Assembly: GCF_000219625.1 (NCBI RefSeq)
Contig: NC_018214.1
Span: forward strand, 868,001-932,000
From: Zymoseptoria tritici IPO323
Taxonomy: Eukaryota; Ascomycota; Dothideomycetes; Mycosphaerellales; Mycosphaerellaceae
DNA: 64,000 nt
Direction: 5' to 3'
Part shown: positions 21,081 to 31,652 of the stretch, in pieces
Numbering within the stretch: the first letter of the stretch is position 1
Layout of the letters: each line of letters begins with the position of its first letter
Translations under genes and position numbers: made by a program
The notes under the pieces: generated by a model
Seen by the model: only the letters and a program-made list of their open reading frames with translations
Told to the model about the DNA's origin: nothing
Database searches by the model: none

Positions 21081-23701
21081 ATGGATCTCTCATCCATGCT
21101 GAACGATGGACCACCAGACGAAAAGCCCAAGACCAGCGCGCCGCAGGCATCACCACCAATTGGCGGACCTTCTCGAGGATCGTATCCGCCTGCAGCACTA
21201 CCGGCTGGTCAATCGCAAGGAAGGAATTTGACTCCATTGCACACGCCTACCAACGGACAATACCCGTTTCCATCGCCGAGCCCCATCAATACAGCAGCAG
21301 GGCAGCAGGCCTACCGACCGTACGAAGCATACTCTGCCACCACGCCTGGTGGAAGACCAGCCAGCCATGGTCACTTCGCGCAGCCTTCACCTTCATACTA
21401 TGGGCCAGGCCATCCGGCGCATCACACGACATCGATGTCACCAACACCGTCTTCCCACCACAGTCAAACGCCGCACTCGATGCGCCAAAGTCCTCTTGCG
21501 ACTGCGAACCATCTACCCCAGCAGCAGACGCTGCCGCCGCACTTCCATCCGTCACAGCCATCCACTCCGCTTGGTCCGCCGCCATTCGTTCAGCGTCACT
21601 CCAACCAGCTTGACATGGCAAGTCCGTACCACCAGCGCAACCCCTCGAATGCCTCAAATGGAATGACCGCACACTCGCCTGCTCAACACTATCCCAGTAT
21701 AGGGAATCTCGTCGAATCGCCCAACGCACATCGTCCGCAGGTTCAGAGACGCGGGACGAGTGAGTACAGCAGATCGGCAGACCGCGAGCGAAGTCTGTCT
21801 GTGAGTCCAAAGACAAAAGTCCCGGCACGGCCACCATCGTTGGGATCGCGGCACAGTAGTCAACAAGAGGTATACAGTGCGCGAGGTTCTGTTCAGCGAA
21901 ATTCTGGCGTCACACCTTCATCGAGTACACCCAGTCACGTGACTGCGCCGCCGTCCAACTACGGTCAGCCACCGTATGCTCATTCGACCAGTGGTGCGTC
22001 GCAGGCGCATTTGCACGCACCAGGCTCGCTCTCCGTGAATGCAGGTGTTGGCGGGCCTTTGTCCGCATCGAACAATCAACCCGCGCCTCAGCATCATCAA
22101 TCGCAGAAAATGGGCATGAATCACCTGCTAGCTCCAACACCTCAACACGAACAATACGAAAATTCGCGGCCGAACAACGCTAATACTCAAGCGTCACTTG
22201 CACGGTCAAATTCGAACGAGCAAAGTAAACCGGATTCATATTCTTCACCAGCTACAGCACCGCCATCACACGAGAAAGTTCAGCTGCGTGTGCAGTCCGA
22301 TCTGTCTATGAAGACAGAGAAATCCGAGTCTTTACCCACCTCAGCAACCAGCATGCCGTCGAAGTCCTCGCAAAGTCAGCCATCAGAGCCGAAGCAACAA
22401 ACTGGTGAGGTTTCGTCGAGAGAATCATCACAGACGAAGACGCCTCTGAAGCGAGCTGCAGAGTCAGAGCCTTCCGCTGAGCCACCCGCGAAGCGAGGAC
22501 GGCGCAAATACACAGAGCGACCAATCTGGGCGCACCTCTCGCACCAGAATCCTCGCTCTAGGGACGCAGGTGTCGTGCCGAATGGTGCGCTGCCAAGCAA
22601 GTCAGCAGCCACTTCTGCTCGTACCAACGGCGATCCTCCACTGCAAACAAACGGCCAACAAGTGTCACCACCACTCAGCGGAAATTTACAGGCTGCGCTC
22701 GATGTGTTACCCTGGCAGCAGAACCCCCCGCTTGACCATGATCTCATGCGTGCTCGCAAGGTGCTCGGTCCAAAGTGGGAGAAATCGATCAATTGGAATG
22801 TACCTCTCTCGTCTTTGGTCAAGAGCTTGATGGATTGGACATTTCAGAGCCTCGACGCGAATTCTGACATTGGTCTGGATCCTCGAGAGGGCGCCATTGA
22901 AATTGAAGCGAAGATTGGTACTCTGGTCGACGAGAATACTGGGGAGCGCATGGTACTTCCAGTGCGAAATGCTGTGGTGCTCGCCCCCGGGACTGAGAAC
23001 AGGTATCAATTTGAGAGTCAAATGCTTGAGGTATGTGCACATTTCCTCGTGGCTGCAGTCTCGCGCTCGAACTAACATTACTCCAGGCCGCCCACCAGCG
23101 GATGAACAAGTACCTCAACGAATGTCTTGTCACTTCGCGAGAACAAAAAGGGCGTACACCAATCGACTACAAACACATCAAAGAAGTCGACTCCTTCCGG
23201 ACTCTCTCCAAGTACGGCATTGGCCTTCTACCTCAATGCGCGCAAAAGCGCTACCGACGCGAACTACGACTGCGCACATCTGTAGACCAGAAGACTGGCC
23301 GAGTCACCGCCCGCATTGTCAAAGTCAAACTCGCCGAGCTGCAAATTCACAGTCCTGGCGAATCCTACGACTGTCGCATCAGCATGAACTTGGAAGTGAA
23401 CCTCGACCGTCCGGACATTGACCTACAGCAACTCACCGAGGAGCCAACGCACGAGAAGCCCGCGCAGCCAGATCGCGTCAAAGATCGCCTGTCCTATAAA
23501 CATCTGGCGTACTCGACGGATCTAACAAGGGTTGACACCAAAGGTCTCAGTCCGAAGTATGAACTGGAACTCGAGGTGGACGCCAATACGCTGCGGCACC
23601 AGAAACACTTGATGCAGACTGGACAGGAGAATGGTTATCAGGCCGTGGTTGAGGGTTTCATGGAGAACTTGACGTTGCTCATGCGACAGCCTAAGCAGTA
23701 G
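21081..23701 (+). CDS. CET1: mRNA-capping enzyme beta subunit, Cet1-type RNA 5'-triphosphatase
   Basis: Exons 21081-23030 and 23087-23701 (56-base intron with an ACTAAC branch site) encode 854 residues. The first 480 or so residues are low-complexity Pro/Ser/Gln-rich. A basic KRGRRK cluster and an ERPIWAHL segment come next; the latter resembles the WAQ motif with which yeast Cet1 holds the guanylyltransferase, an inference. The catalytic tunnel domain follows: EIEAKIG (about residue 607) and ELELEVD (about 809) are the two glutamate-rich strands that bind metal in the Cet1/CthTTM family. FRTLSKYGIG, YRRELRLRTS and the CRISMNLEV strand lie between them. The enzyme removes the gamma phosphate from nascent mRNA 5' ends in the nucleus, the first step of capping. 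It shares its promoter region with RPN2. Confidence 0.92.
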
Positions 23702-24516
23702 CTGCTCTGTACGATAGTATGGTCGCCCAAGCCCATTGAACATCGATGTTGGACGAGGCCGATGGGATGGGGTAGGAACAGCACGCATTCCTCCTATAAT
23801 AATCGAGGTCCCGACGAGATACAATACACTTCGCAAATGTCATTTTTAGCGGCTTCTGAACAGACGATGGTCTCCATCTCCGCCTTGCTGGTCAATCTAC
23901 CTCACAGATTGTTGTCTTCCGCTCTACGTCGCTTAGACATGACATATCTTGGTCGGTAAGACGTTGTCGTCCATCAATTCATTAAGCCTTTCGCCCTATG
24001 CGTCTCGGTTGCTTGTCGCTGATCGAATGACGCCACGGAGGAGCCAAGGGTCATTGGATGGCGGGGCAATTCCAGCTTTCGAAGCTCGCGGGTTGCTTGC
24101 TTATCGGCGGTTGTCTTTGTCCAGCCAGCAGTTATGCAGGACAGACAGCATGCACACTGCTCGTTCAGTCTAAGAAAGATGCCGAGACGTAGCCGCAGGA
24201 AGACTTGAGCTGCTCAATGCAAATACTGAGTGTAGGCCTCGACTCGGTGTAGATTGTAGATGGTGGGGGCTGTGCAGGACCGTTGGGCCATGATCCCACG
24301 CTTGCGTTGCGCAGCACGATCACAGGCCGAGACTCTCACATGTGCTAGACCAGGTACATCATCTCTAGCTGGGAAAGAGCTACTACAAAACCGTCCCTGG
24401 ATCCTGTTTCTTCCGTACTTTCCCTCTTCATCGCATCTTCCTGAACTTCATCAACACAATCACATTCACGTCCAAACCACACAAACCCAACCAACACCAC
24501 CACCCACAACTTCATC
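23702..24516. other. intergenic, promoter of the small conserved protein
   Basis: 815 bases without a supported gene. The last 100 bases before 24517 are CA- and CT-rich on the plus strand, as in strong fungal promoters/leaders. No TATA box stands out. Confidence 0.45.
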
Positions 24517-24948
24517 ATGGACTTCATCAAGAAAGCTGCCGGCAGCCTGGGCAACAAGGAGGGACAGCAGCAAGACGGTCAGCCTGCCCAGCAGCAAGGC
24601 GGTCAGCCTGCCGCCGGCGGTGCCCCAGCCGGTCAGAAGCAGGACTACGGTGACAAAGGTGAGCAACAAGCGTGCACCACAGAAACAAACCGGACACAAC
24701 ATGCAGACAGCTGACTTGCACACCACGCTACAGCTTTCGACACCATCAGCAAGAAGGCCGGCCACGACTTCACTCCCGAGCAGGACGAGAAGATCACCGA
24801 CGGACTCCGTGGCGCTTACGAGAAGTTCTCTGGGTACGTTCTTATCACCTCAGCTGCACTTTCGACCCAGTCACGGACTTGGTGAGCAAGATGCTGACGA
24901 TACCTGCGGCGATACAGCTCCAAGGTCAACGACAAGTACTCGAACTAG
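24517..24948 (+). CDS. small conserved fungal protein, Gln/Gly-rich N-terminus, KVNDKYSN-type end
   Basis: Three exons (24517-24658, 24734-24833, 24918-24948) give about 90 residues; both introns have good donors and phases. The start is MDFIKKAAGSLG, then two QxGQPAQQQG-like repeats, then QDYGDKAFDTISKKAGHDF, KITDGLRGAYEKFSG and the end SKVNDKYSN. I recognise this as a widespread short ascomycete family often seen among highly expressed, stress-associated genes, but I know no proven function. It has no signal peptide and should be cytosolic or disordered. The terminal exon holds only nine full codons plus the stop, so single-exon gene models would miss the conserved C-terminus. Confidence 0.8.
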
Positions 24949-25327
24949 ACGTACACGAAGAGCAAAGGCAGAATGCATGGACACTACGGTCACGATCGAT
25001 GTCAGCTTAGCCAGTAACGAAGTCATGAGCTTTGAATGAAGCAATACAAGCTCCGCATTCGTAATCTCCTCCTCACCAACTTCTGTCCTCATTCTTTCGT
25101 TGGTACTGCAATGTAGTGCCAGTCCAGATGCTCACTGCCATTCGATGTGGAATCGGGCTTGCTCGGCGTATTATGGATCACATCCGCAGTACATCACGGC
25201 ATATGCTTGGTCAATAGCCGACAGATACCGTATATATCGATGACCTCAGTCTCAACAATCAACATTGCCTAAAGATGTCCCACTTTCATTATTGTACATA
25301 CACATAGAGCCATACAGAAAGAATGAG
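24949..25327. other. intergenic between two plus-strand genes
   Basis: About 380 bases with no supported coding. It contains the terminator of the small protein gene and the promoter of the AFG1-like gene, including a 'gtatatatcg' stretch near 25227 that could act as a TATA-like element, about 100 bases upstream of the ATG. Confidence 0.4.
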
Positions 25328-26602
25328 ATGTCGAAATCCTCCCTGGAAGCCGCCTACAAGACTCTCCTCCAACGCAATCGTCTCCGCGTCGACCCTCACC
25401 AAGCAAACCTCGTCACTCGCCTCGCCTCCCTCCAAGATGAACTGGTCAACACGAATGGGAACAGACCCTCTCACACCCCAAAGGGTCTTTACATTTACGG
25501 TACCGTCGGAACCGGAAAATCTCGCATAGCAGACCTCTTTTCAGACACGCTCCCCTCCCACATCTCTCGTCGCCGCGTACACTTCCACGAGTTCATGCGG
25601 GAGATCCACTCCCGTCTGCACATCGCTCGTTCCGCGTCTGGTTACGCTGGCGACCCTCTCGTGAAAATCGGGCGCACGATCCGCGAGGAATCGCGGGTGC
25701 TATGTTTCGATGAGTTCCAAGTCACCGACATCGCCGACGCGATGATCCTCGGACGGCTGTTTGGTTCGATTTGGAGGGAAGGTGGCGTGATGGTGAGCAC
25801 GAGTAATCGGCATCCAGATGGGTTGTACGAGAACGGACTAAATCGCGATGTGGTGATGCCGTTTATTCGGGAGGTGCAGAGAAGGTGTGAAGTGTGGGAG
25901 ATTGGAGGGAGGGAAGATTATAGGATGAGCAGTCTGAGGGAGGGCGCCGAGGGGAAGAGGGTGGAGACTTTCTTGACGGATAGGAGGGTTTTCGATGAGA
26001 GGTTGGAGCAGACGATGGAGGGTCAGCCGCTGGAGCGCGTTTCTTTGCCGGTGTATGGATCGCGAAAGGTGGAAGTCAATGCTGTACCGTCTGGTCGGGA
26101 TGTCGAGGACGGTGGCCGAAGACTGAGTCTAATCAGCGGCACTTTCGACGAATTCTGCCTTGCATTTCTTGGATCCGCGGACTACCACGCCCTGTGCTCC
26201 AACACCAGCACGATCTTCCTCTCCGGCCTACGACAATTCGGTTCCGGGGAGAAGGATTGCGTGAGAAGATTCATCACGTTGATCGATCTCGCCTATGAGA
26301 AGCGAACGAGAGTCATTTGCCACTCCACCGTACCTCTCGCCGAAGTGTTTGCGAATATCGTACCAGTCGATAGCAAAGTGCGAAACCAGCTCGCAGCGGG
26401 CATGAGAGTCAGAGGCGAAGGAGGTGCAAGTTCGAGCATGATGTCGACATTCATTGGGGAGACGGAATGGTCCGCGACTGGGCTTGCAGAGGCATCGCTC
26501 GCTACAGGAGGAGCCGGCGAGACCGATGTTGGATTCGCGGTGGGCAGAGCCATCTCTCGGCTCTACGAAATGGGTTCAAGCGAATACGGTGTTCGTGACT
26601 AA
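25328..26602 (+). CDS. AFG1/LACE1-family AAA-type ATPase
   Basis: Intronless frame of 424 residues starting at the ATG in GAGATGTCG. The AFG1 family signature blocks are all present: PKGLYIYGTVGTGKS (Walker A at about 58-65), FHEFMREIHSRLH, VLCFDEFQVTDIADAMIL (Walker B), STSNRHPDGLYENGL, FIREVQRRCEV, and the C-terminal FDEFC, GSADYHALC, FITLIDLAYEKRTRV. In yeast and animals AFG1/LACE1 works with mitochondrial respiratory-chain proteins and their degradation. The N-terminus here (MSKSSLEAAYKTLLQRN) is short and begins almost at the conserved domain, with no long Arg-rich presequence. Either mitochondrial import uses a cryptic signal, an upstream exon is missed, or this is a cytosolic paralogue. 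The gene converges on the E2-like gene with a 125-base gap. Confidence 0.88.
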   Translation: MSKSSLEAAYKTLLQRNRLRVDPHQANLVTRLASLQDELVNTNGNRPSHTPKGLYIYGTVGTGKSRIADLFSDTLPSHISRRRVHFHEFMREIHSRLHIARSASGYAGDPLVKIGRTIREESRVLCFDEFQVTDIADAMILGRLFGSIWREGGVMVSTSNRHPDGLYENGLNRDVVMPFIREVQRRCEVWEIGGREDYRMSSLREGAEGKRVETFLTDRRVFDERLEQTMEGQPLERVSLPVYGSRKVEVNAVPSGRDVEDGGRRLSLISGTFDEFCLAFLGSADYHALCSNTSTIFLSGLRQFGSGEKDCVRRFITLIDLAYEKRTRVICHSTVPLAEVFANIVPVDSKVRNQLAAGMRVRGEGGASSSMMSTFIGETEWSATGLAEASLATGGAGETDVGFAVGRAISRLYEMGSSEYGVRD

Positions 26603-26727
26603 TGCAACTCTCGGCGTAATCAATGCATGTAGATCTACAGGCTGGAGTCTCGCACATCTGGAACCCATACGAATCTCCAACCTCGCGCCTCCACCGGTCA
26701 GGGCGCACACTTGTCAGCGCGGGAAAG

Positions 26728-27279
26728 TCACATTTCACCGAGCGGCCGAGCACCTGACCCAGCAGAAACAGGCTGCGGATCCAAAGTCTCCATCGCATAC
26801 TTCACCGTCCACTCCTCCGCGGTCTTGACGTACTTCTCCCGATCCGTCTGGAACTCCTGCGCGATATTCGGCATCAGCGCGTTGCGTGGATTTTGACTCA
26901 AGACTGGAGCAGCGAGGAAGGCTTGGACGCTCAGTAGAACCGCAGCGGTCGTTACAATCGCTGTCCATTCATCATCGAGAGCTTTGAGCCCGATGGAGCC
27001 GGTGTCTGGGTTGATTTTGGGGTGGTAGACCTTTGTTATGAATCGTACGACAGGCGGGTTGAATGGATAGGTGGGAGGGAAGTGGATCGTCAACTTGAAG
27101 CGGCCGCCTGCGTAAGGAGAGTGCTCAGGCCCGGAGATGGTGGCTGTCCAGGTGGTGATGTCGTCGGCGTTCGGTTGGGCGGTGATGCCTGGATATGGAT
27201 TTGCGAGGAGATCTGCGAGCTCTCCTGTGAGGCGACGATGGAGTGCAGACATTGTAGTGGAGCTTGGCTTCGCTCCCAT
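26728..27279 (-). CDS. E2 ubiquitin-conjugating-like protein lacking the active-site cysteine (pseudo-E2)
   Basis: One frame of 183 residues (174 if the second Met, aligned with Ubc4/5 starts, is used). It carries the full UBC fold of the Ubc4/5 (UBE2D) class: LTGELADLLANP, WTATISGPEHSPYAGG, FKLTIHFPPTYPFNPP, VRFITKVYHP, LLSVQAFL and the C-terminal helix TDREKYVKTAEEWT. Two catalytic positions differ. The HPN motif reads HPK (residues 86-88), and the residue in the place of the catalytic cysteine is Gly97 (GGG codon at 26989-26991) in GSIGLKAL, where active enzymes read GSICLDIL. The frame is intact and otherwise constrained, so this looks like a maintained pseudo-enzyme rather than a random pseudogene. 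A role as an E3-binding or ubiquitin-binding regulator, as for UEV proteins, is inference. Confidence 0.82.
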   Translation of the reverse strand: MGAKPSSTTMSALHRRLTGELADLLANPYPGITAQPNADDITTWTATISGPEHSPYAGGRFKLTIHFPPTYPFNPPVVRFITKVYHPKINPDTGSIGLKALDDEWTAIVTTAAVLLSVQAFLAAPVLSQNPRNALMPNIAQEFQTDREKYVKTAEEWTVKYAMETLDPQPVSAGSGARPLGEM

Positions 27280-27620
27280 TGCCGTGGATAATAGAGGTGT
27301 GTGAGGTAGAAGACTTTCGAAGAATTCTCCGCGCCGCGAGCGTGTAAATATTTTCTTACAAGTCGTTTGCCGATATGCTTGCTATCGATAAACGAATTGC
27401 GACATTTCTGGAAGACGGTCAAGTTACGGAACTGTGTGGTGCGAGGGAGAAGCAAGCGCAAACAAGTACATACGACGAAGGCTCTTGCAGCCAGGCTCAG
27501 TCACCGGTAGCAGATTCCACAATAGAAAGCAAGACGGCATTTGTCCAATTGACGGAGATGTCCATTGTCTCCAGGTGATTTCACTATTCATCAATTCACC
27601 ATCTTCATGGATATTCAATA

Positions 27621-29355
27621 TCAAGAACGGGGACACCTTCCATTGCACTCCTCCGTGCACGTGAACCCACACGTATCCTTCACTTGTTCGCAGAGAAATG
27701 TCTCGGCCGGCTTCTTCGTATCCAAAGCCGTCAAGCTGTTGTTGAAGATATTGATGTTGTGGCAGGGCTTCGTAGCGGAGCATTGCAGCGCTGCGATGCG
27801 TTCTGAGCGAATCGTGCCGTGCGTGTCGCCCCAGTTGAGGTCGGAGATCTGGAGATGAAGTGAGTCAAATGTCTCGCTTACAGGATACAATGGAGACGAA
27901 ATTACGTACCTCAAATTGGGAGTTCGTACAGTCCGGTTCGGCTTCTTGGTGTACCTCTCTGGCGTTTTCCGGTCCATCGTAGAATGTACACTGCGTGATG
28001 AGCCAGGCGGTTCCAACGCCCTCGAGCTCAAAATTACGAAAGGTAATGTTCTTCGCATGGCCTAGTCCACCTCCGCCGCCGTTCGGAGGGAAACCCTTGT
28101 TCTTCCCGACCCAAGTCTTGATGCGGCCTGCGTAGCCGGTATTGATCATCTTGATGTCCGTGGCGGTGATGTTCTCGATGATCTCAATTTGTCCAGGGTA
28201 TTGTCCGATGCTGCCCATCGCAAGAGAAGCACCGTTGTAGAAGGTACAGTTGGAGATGTAGATGTTGGTACTATTCTGCTTCATGGAGATGCTGTCGTCG
28301 CCGTTGGTGATTGTCCAGCGCAGGAAGGTGATGTCGTTGGTGTAAACTGTGTCGCAACCGTCGGTATTGACATTACTGCGAATAGCTGGATCCGTGCTGG
28401 TACTTGAGACGTAGATGTCTTGGAGTAGGACTTTCTCTGAGCGCGCGACCGTCATTGTCCACATCTGAGACTGTACGAATCTTAAACCCTCGATGACGCT
28501 GTTCTTGGTGTTCGTGATGGTGATCTGGTGGGGCCTCCCGTGGATGTTGCTGACTCCTTTGGCAAAATCGTACCAAACTTGGCCGTTGCCGTCGAGTGTA
28601 CCATGGCCATGGCCGTAGAAGTGGATGTCCTCACCACCGAGATGCCTGGATTGAAGGGCGTATGGGTCAGCGATGCTTGGACAATAAAATCGATCACAGA
28701 CCTCTGCCACAGGCCTTCAACGCTGGAAGAACTTACCACGCGGATGTCTGATTCTGGAATCCGATCGGCATGGAATGAGCGAGCCAGTAGTCTATGTTCG
28801 TCGACCATTTCAGGAGTCCCCGGACTTCAATATCGACATCCTTGAGACCCGTGGTGTTCATGACAGAGCCGATGTGGTATGTCTTGTTCTCGAAGATGAT
28901 ATGGCCATCATGGCAACAATCCTGGAACGCCTTGATGACAGCGGGAGCATCGTCGTGCGTGGGATCGTCTTTTGAGGGGACAATGCATTCTTTAGATCGC
29001 TTGGGCCAGCTCTTCGGACCCATATAGGGCGGCCCGCCACCAGGTTCTGATGGTGCCCAGCAGCCATTGTGGCCAAGAGCTTCGCAGACATACGGATCGT
29101 ATCGGTCATTCTGCCATTCTTGACTCTTCGGAGGCGGGCGACGGTTGTGGTACTCCGGATGTATTCTCCGGGTCGAAAATGGCTCGTACGAGGAACTGGC
29201 AGATCCAACCGCGGTCGCTCCCTGCACGTGTCAGCAAAGGCTCTGTATCACGCGCCCCCACGAGGTGGCTTGTACTCCACTGTACGACTTACATGATCGT
29301 GGCCGACGATCGGAACCTGCCACAAAGCCAGAACTCTGGTCAGTATATTCTGCAT
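27621..29355 (-). CDS. GH28-family glycoside hydrolase (pectinase / exo-polygalacturonase type)
   Basis: Four minus-strand exons (29293-29355, 28737-29221, 27910-28645, 27621-27848) join in phase to 503 residues. The start MQNILTRVLALWQVPIVG looks like a weak signal peptide. The body is the parallel beta-helix fold of polygalacturonases with many N-x-S/T sequons: GTLDGNGQVWYDF, NTDGCDT (catalytic Asp), NGDDSISMK (the Asp pair), GRIKTW (RIK substrate motif), and cysteine-rich C-terminal turns. The usual G-H-G of GH28 is replaced by GASLAMGSIG, so the general-base histidine is absent in this alignment. Some exo-acting GH28 branches also deviate there. Secretion and action on plant pectin or a related polymer is likely but the exact substrate is unknown. 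Confidence 0.83.
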
Positions 29356-30287
29356 TGCGAGGTAGATATGTCAGACTGTCAGTTTCGAGGCCGATTCGAG
29401 GGCGATGCTGGAAAAGGTGTCCACGGCGCCGCATATGTTATCATGGTTGTTTGACAAGGCGGCAGAAGCGGTGTTTACGCCTGCGCGTGACAAGTTTCTG
29501 CATATTCACATGCGGCCAGCATGTTGTGTCTCAACATGCATCAACCTCGCTCACATGCCAGCCATGCATCTGCGTTGTCGCCTCAGACCTGTTTAGCGAT
29601 GTGGTGCTCAGCACGAGGCAGGTAATTTGCACGAGGGAAGTACTTTTTCTCGAGGCAACGCTACCCAAACACTTAGGGACAGTACAATCCGACAGTACAA
29701 TTTCTTCCCGCCAAAACTTCAACTTGTGCACCTTCGCACTGGAGCCTCCGGCGGCCAGAATAGTTTTGCTAACCTTTCAAACGAGCCTATGCCTCACGCG
29801 CTCGGGTATCGTACGCCCGTCGCTGTCCTCGCAAGCTCGGGCTCCTTAGTACTCAACTCAAGGAGGTCGATGAAGATGTGATAATGATGTTGTAAGCGCG
29901 ATATTTGACGAGATGTTGGATGTCGTCCGCCCGGGCCTCTTTCGTGATGACTAAGGCACGTCCGGTCCCGTTGGGCACGAAGACTGCTAAAAGTTGACTT
30001 GCTACACTACAACCCAAGTCCGCTGCGACACGCTATGCTGCAGGCCCTCGCTGAGGTCACGAGACTGTCCCAGTCCATGCGGTCTACACAGCCTCAGAAG
30101 ATCAAGGTGGCATGACCGGGCTAACAAGCTTTCCGAAGGATTGACGGATCTACTACCTTCCTATCTGGACAAGCATTTGAGATGACTCACGATGAACCGT
30201 CGAGAAGACTCACCTCCGACACACAAGAGAACAAAGCCATAAAGCCTCCATGACGGAAGGGCACAACTCGGAATCCCATCGAACATC
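29356..30287. other. intergenic, no supported gene
   Basis: About 930 bases between divergently transcribed genes (GH28 minus, methyltransferase plus). Open frames are short and unrelated to known proteins. It should contain both promoters. Confidence 0.45.
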
Positions 30288-31148
30288 ATGTCCAAAACGT
30301 GGAACCAACCGTCCCAGGACGCCCTCGTAAAGAGCCTCTGGCCACTCTACCCCGGCGAGGACGAAGCGACCAACACATCGCAGCTCCGGCATAGACTCAA
30401 TCTCCTCCAAACCTGGTTCGGAGACCTCACTCCCACGCCCAAAGACCTTCAGGATGCCTCCATCCTCGAAATCGGATGTGGACAAGGAGACATGACCATA
30501 CCTCTAGCCCACTTCGCAGGCCACGTCGACGCGGTCGATCCGGCTCCTCTGGACTACGGCTCTCCTTTCACTCTCGGGCAAGCACAGGCCCAGCTGTCCA
30601 AGCATTTCGGCGACAAAATCCGCTGGATTCAGCAGGATCCTATGGATTATATACGCTCTCAGAAAGACTCCCAATCCGCTCCGGATGTCGTGGTACTGGC
30701 TCATTCCATCTTCTACTTCGCCTCGGAGGAGTATCTCTCTAGCCTCCTCCGTGAGCTCCGCGCTTTTGGAAATGGCCATAACTCTGGCTCCCTAAAGCTC
30801 GTAGTCGCGGAATGGGGCATGCGAGCGACCAACCCGGCGGCGGAAGCTCATGTCCTGGCTGCGAAAGCTCAGGCTCCGAACCCATTGCCGGATGGGAATG
30901 TTAGACTTGTTGTCACGCCGGAGGAGATTCAGCGGATCGCGGCGGATGGTGGATGGAAGTTGGCGAAGGAGCACTGGATTGAGAGTCCGGAGTTGGATGA
31001 TGGGCAGTGGGAAGTGTGTTTGGCGAGAGAGACGAGGAGGAATGGGAAAGAGGCGCCGTTATTGGATGAGATGGAGCGGGCTGTGAAGAAGTTGGAGGGA
31101 AAGAGAGTTGCGGCTATGGATGTTTGGACGGCGGTGTTTACGATTTGA
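30288..31148 (+). CDS. SAM-dependent class I methyltransferase
   Basis: Intronless, 286 residues. Motif I is ILEIGCGQGDMT (about 59-70), followed by an acidic motif II region (VDAVDPAPLDYG) and a motif IV-like VVVLAHSIFYF. The layout is a Rossmann-fold methyltransferase with an N-terminal cap typical of small fungal proteins. The C-terminal third (VTPEEIQRIAADGGW, EHWIESPELDDGQWEV) is a recurrent ascomycete sub-family without known substrate. There is no targeting signal. No neighbour suggests a biosynthetic cluster. Confidence 0.82.
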   Translation: MSKTWNQPSQDALVKSLWPLYPGEDEATNTSQLRHRLNLLQTWFGDLTPTPKDLQDASILEIGCGQGDMTIPLAHFAGHVDAVDPAPLDYGSPFTLGQAQAQLSKHFGDKIRWIQQDPMDYIRSQKDSQSAPDVVVLAHSIFYFASEEYLSSLLRELRAFGNGHNSGSLKLVVAEWGMRATNPAAEAHVLAAKAQAPNPLPDGNVRLVVTPEEIQRIAADGGWKLAKEHWIESPELDDGQWEVCLARETRRNGKEAPLLDEMERAVKKLEGKRVAAMDVWTAVFTI

Positions 31149-31652
31149 GTTAGCAAGCAGTAGATGGATGGATCGAAGCATTCGAATGCACAACCAAGGA
31201 GCAACTTATAGAAGGCAACGAAGTTAAGCTAGGTGACCAACGCATCGTCTGTCCGAAGTGTATCGAACGTTCAACGCCGCCAATTCACCAACAAAGCCCC
31301 ATCATTTCCAACCCTTGTTCGCCGGTGTGCCTGTGTGTAATGTCTCCTCCGTCTGAGCACCCGTCATGCAGTGGTGCATGGCAGTGTAGTCTGTGCCTCC
31401 TGATATCGCTTTTGGTTGTTTTCGTGGATCGTTCGTTCTTCGTCATGTCTCCGTTTGCGATCATCATTTCGCTCTGCCCTGTAATCTTACAACGGAGCTC
31501 TCACGACTGCTCCTTCGAGTATCCAAATCATTTCCTCGTCGAGCTTCGCAGCCAAAGTCTTCGTGATGTTCGTCAGAACAATTCCGTATGCCAAAATCGT
31601 CCACATCCAAATATGTGTAGCGCTTGTTCGCAGTGCTTCTTTCACAGCAACG
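31149..31652. other. convergent intergenic region
   Basis: 500 bases between the 3' ends of the methyltransferase (plus) and the RRM gene (minus). T-rich tracts such as those near 31430-31450 could serve 3'-end formation; nothing else is recognised. Confidence 0.4.
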
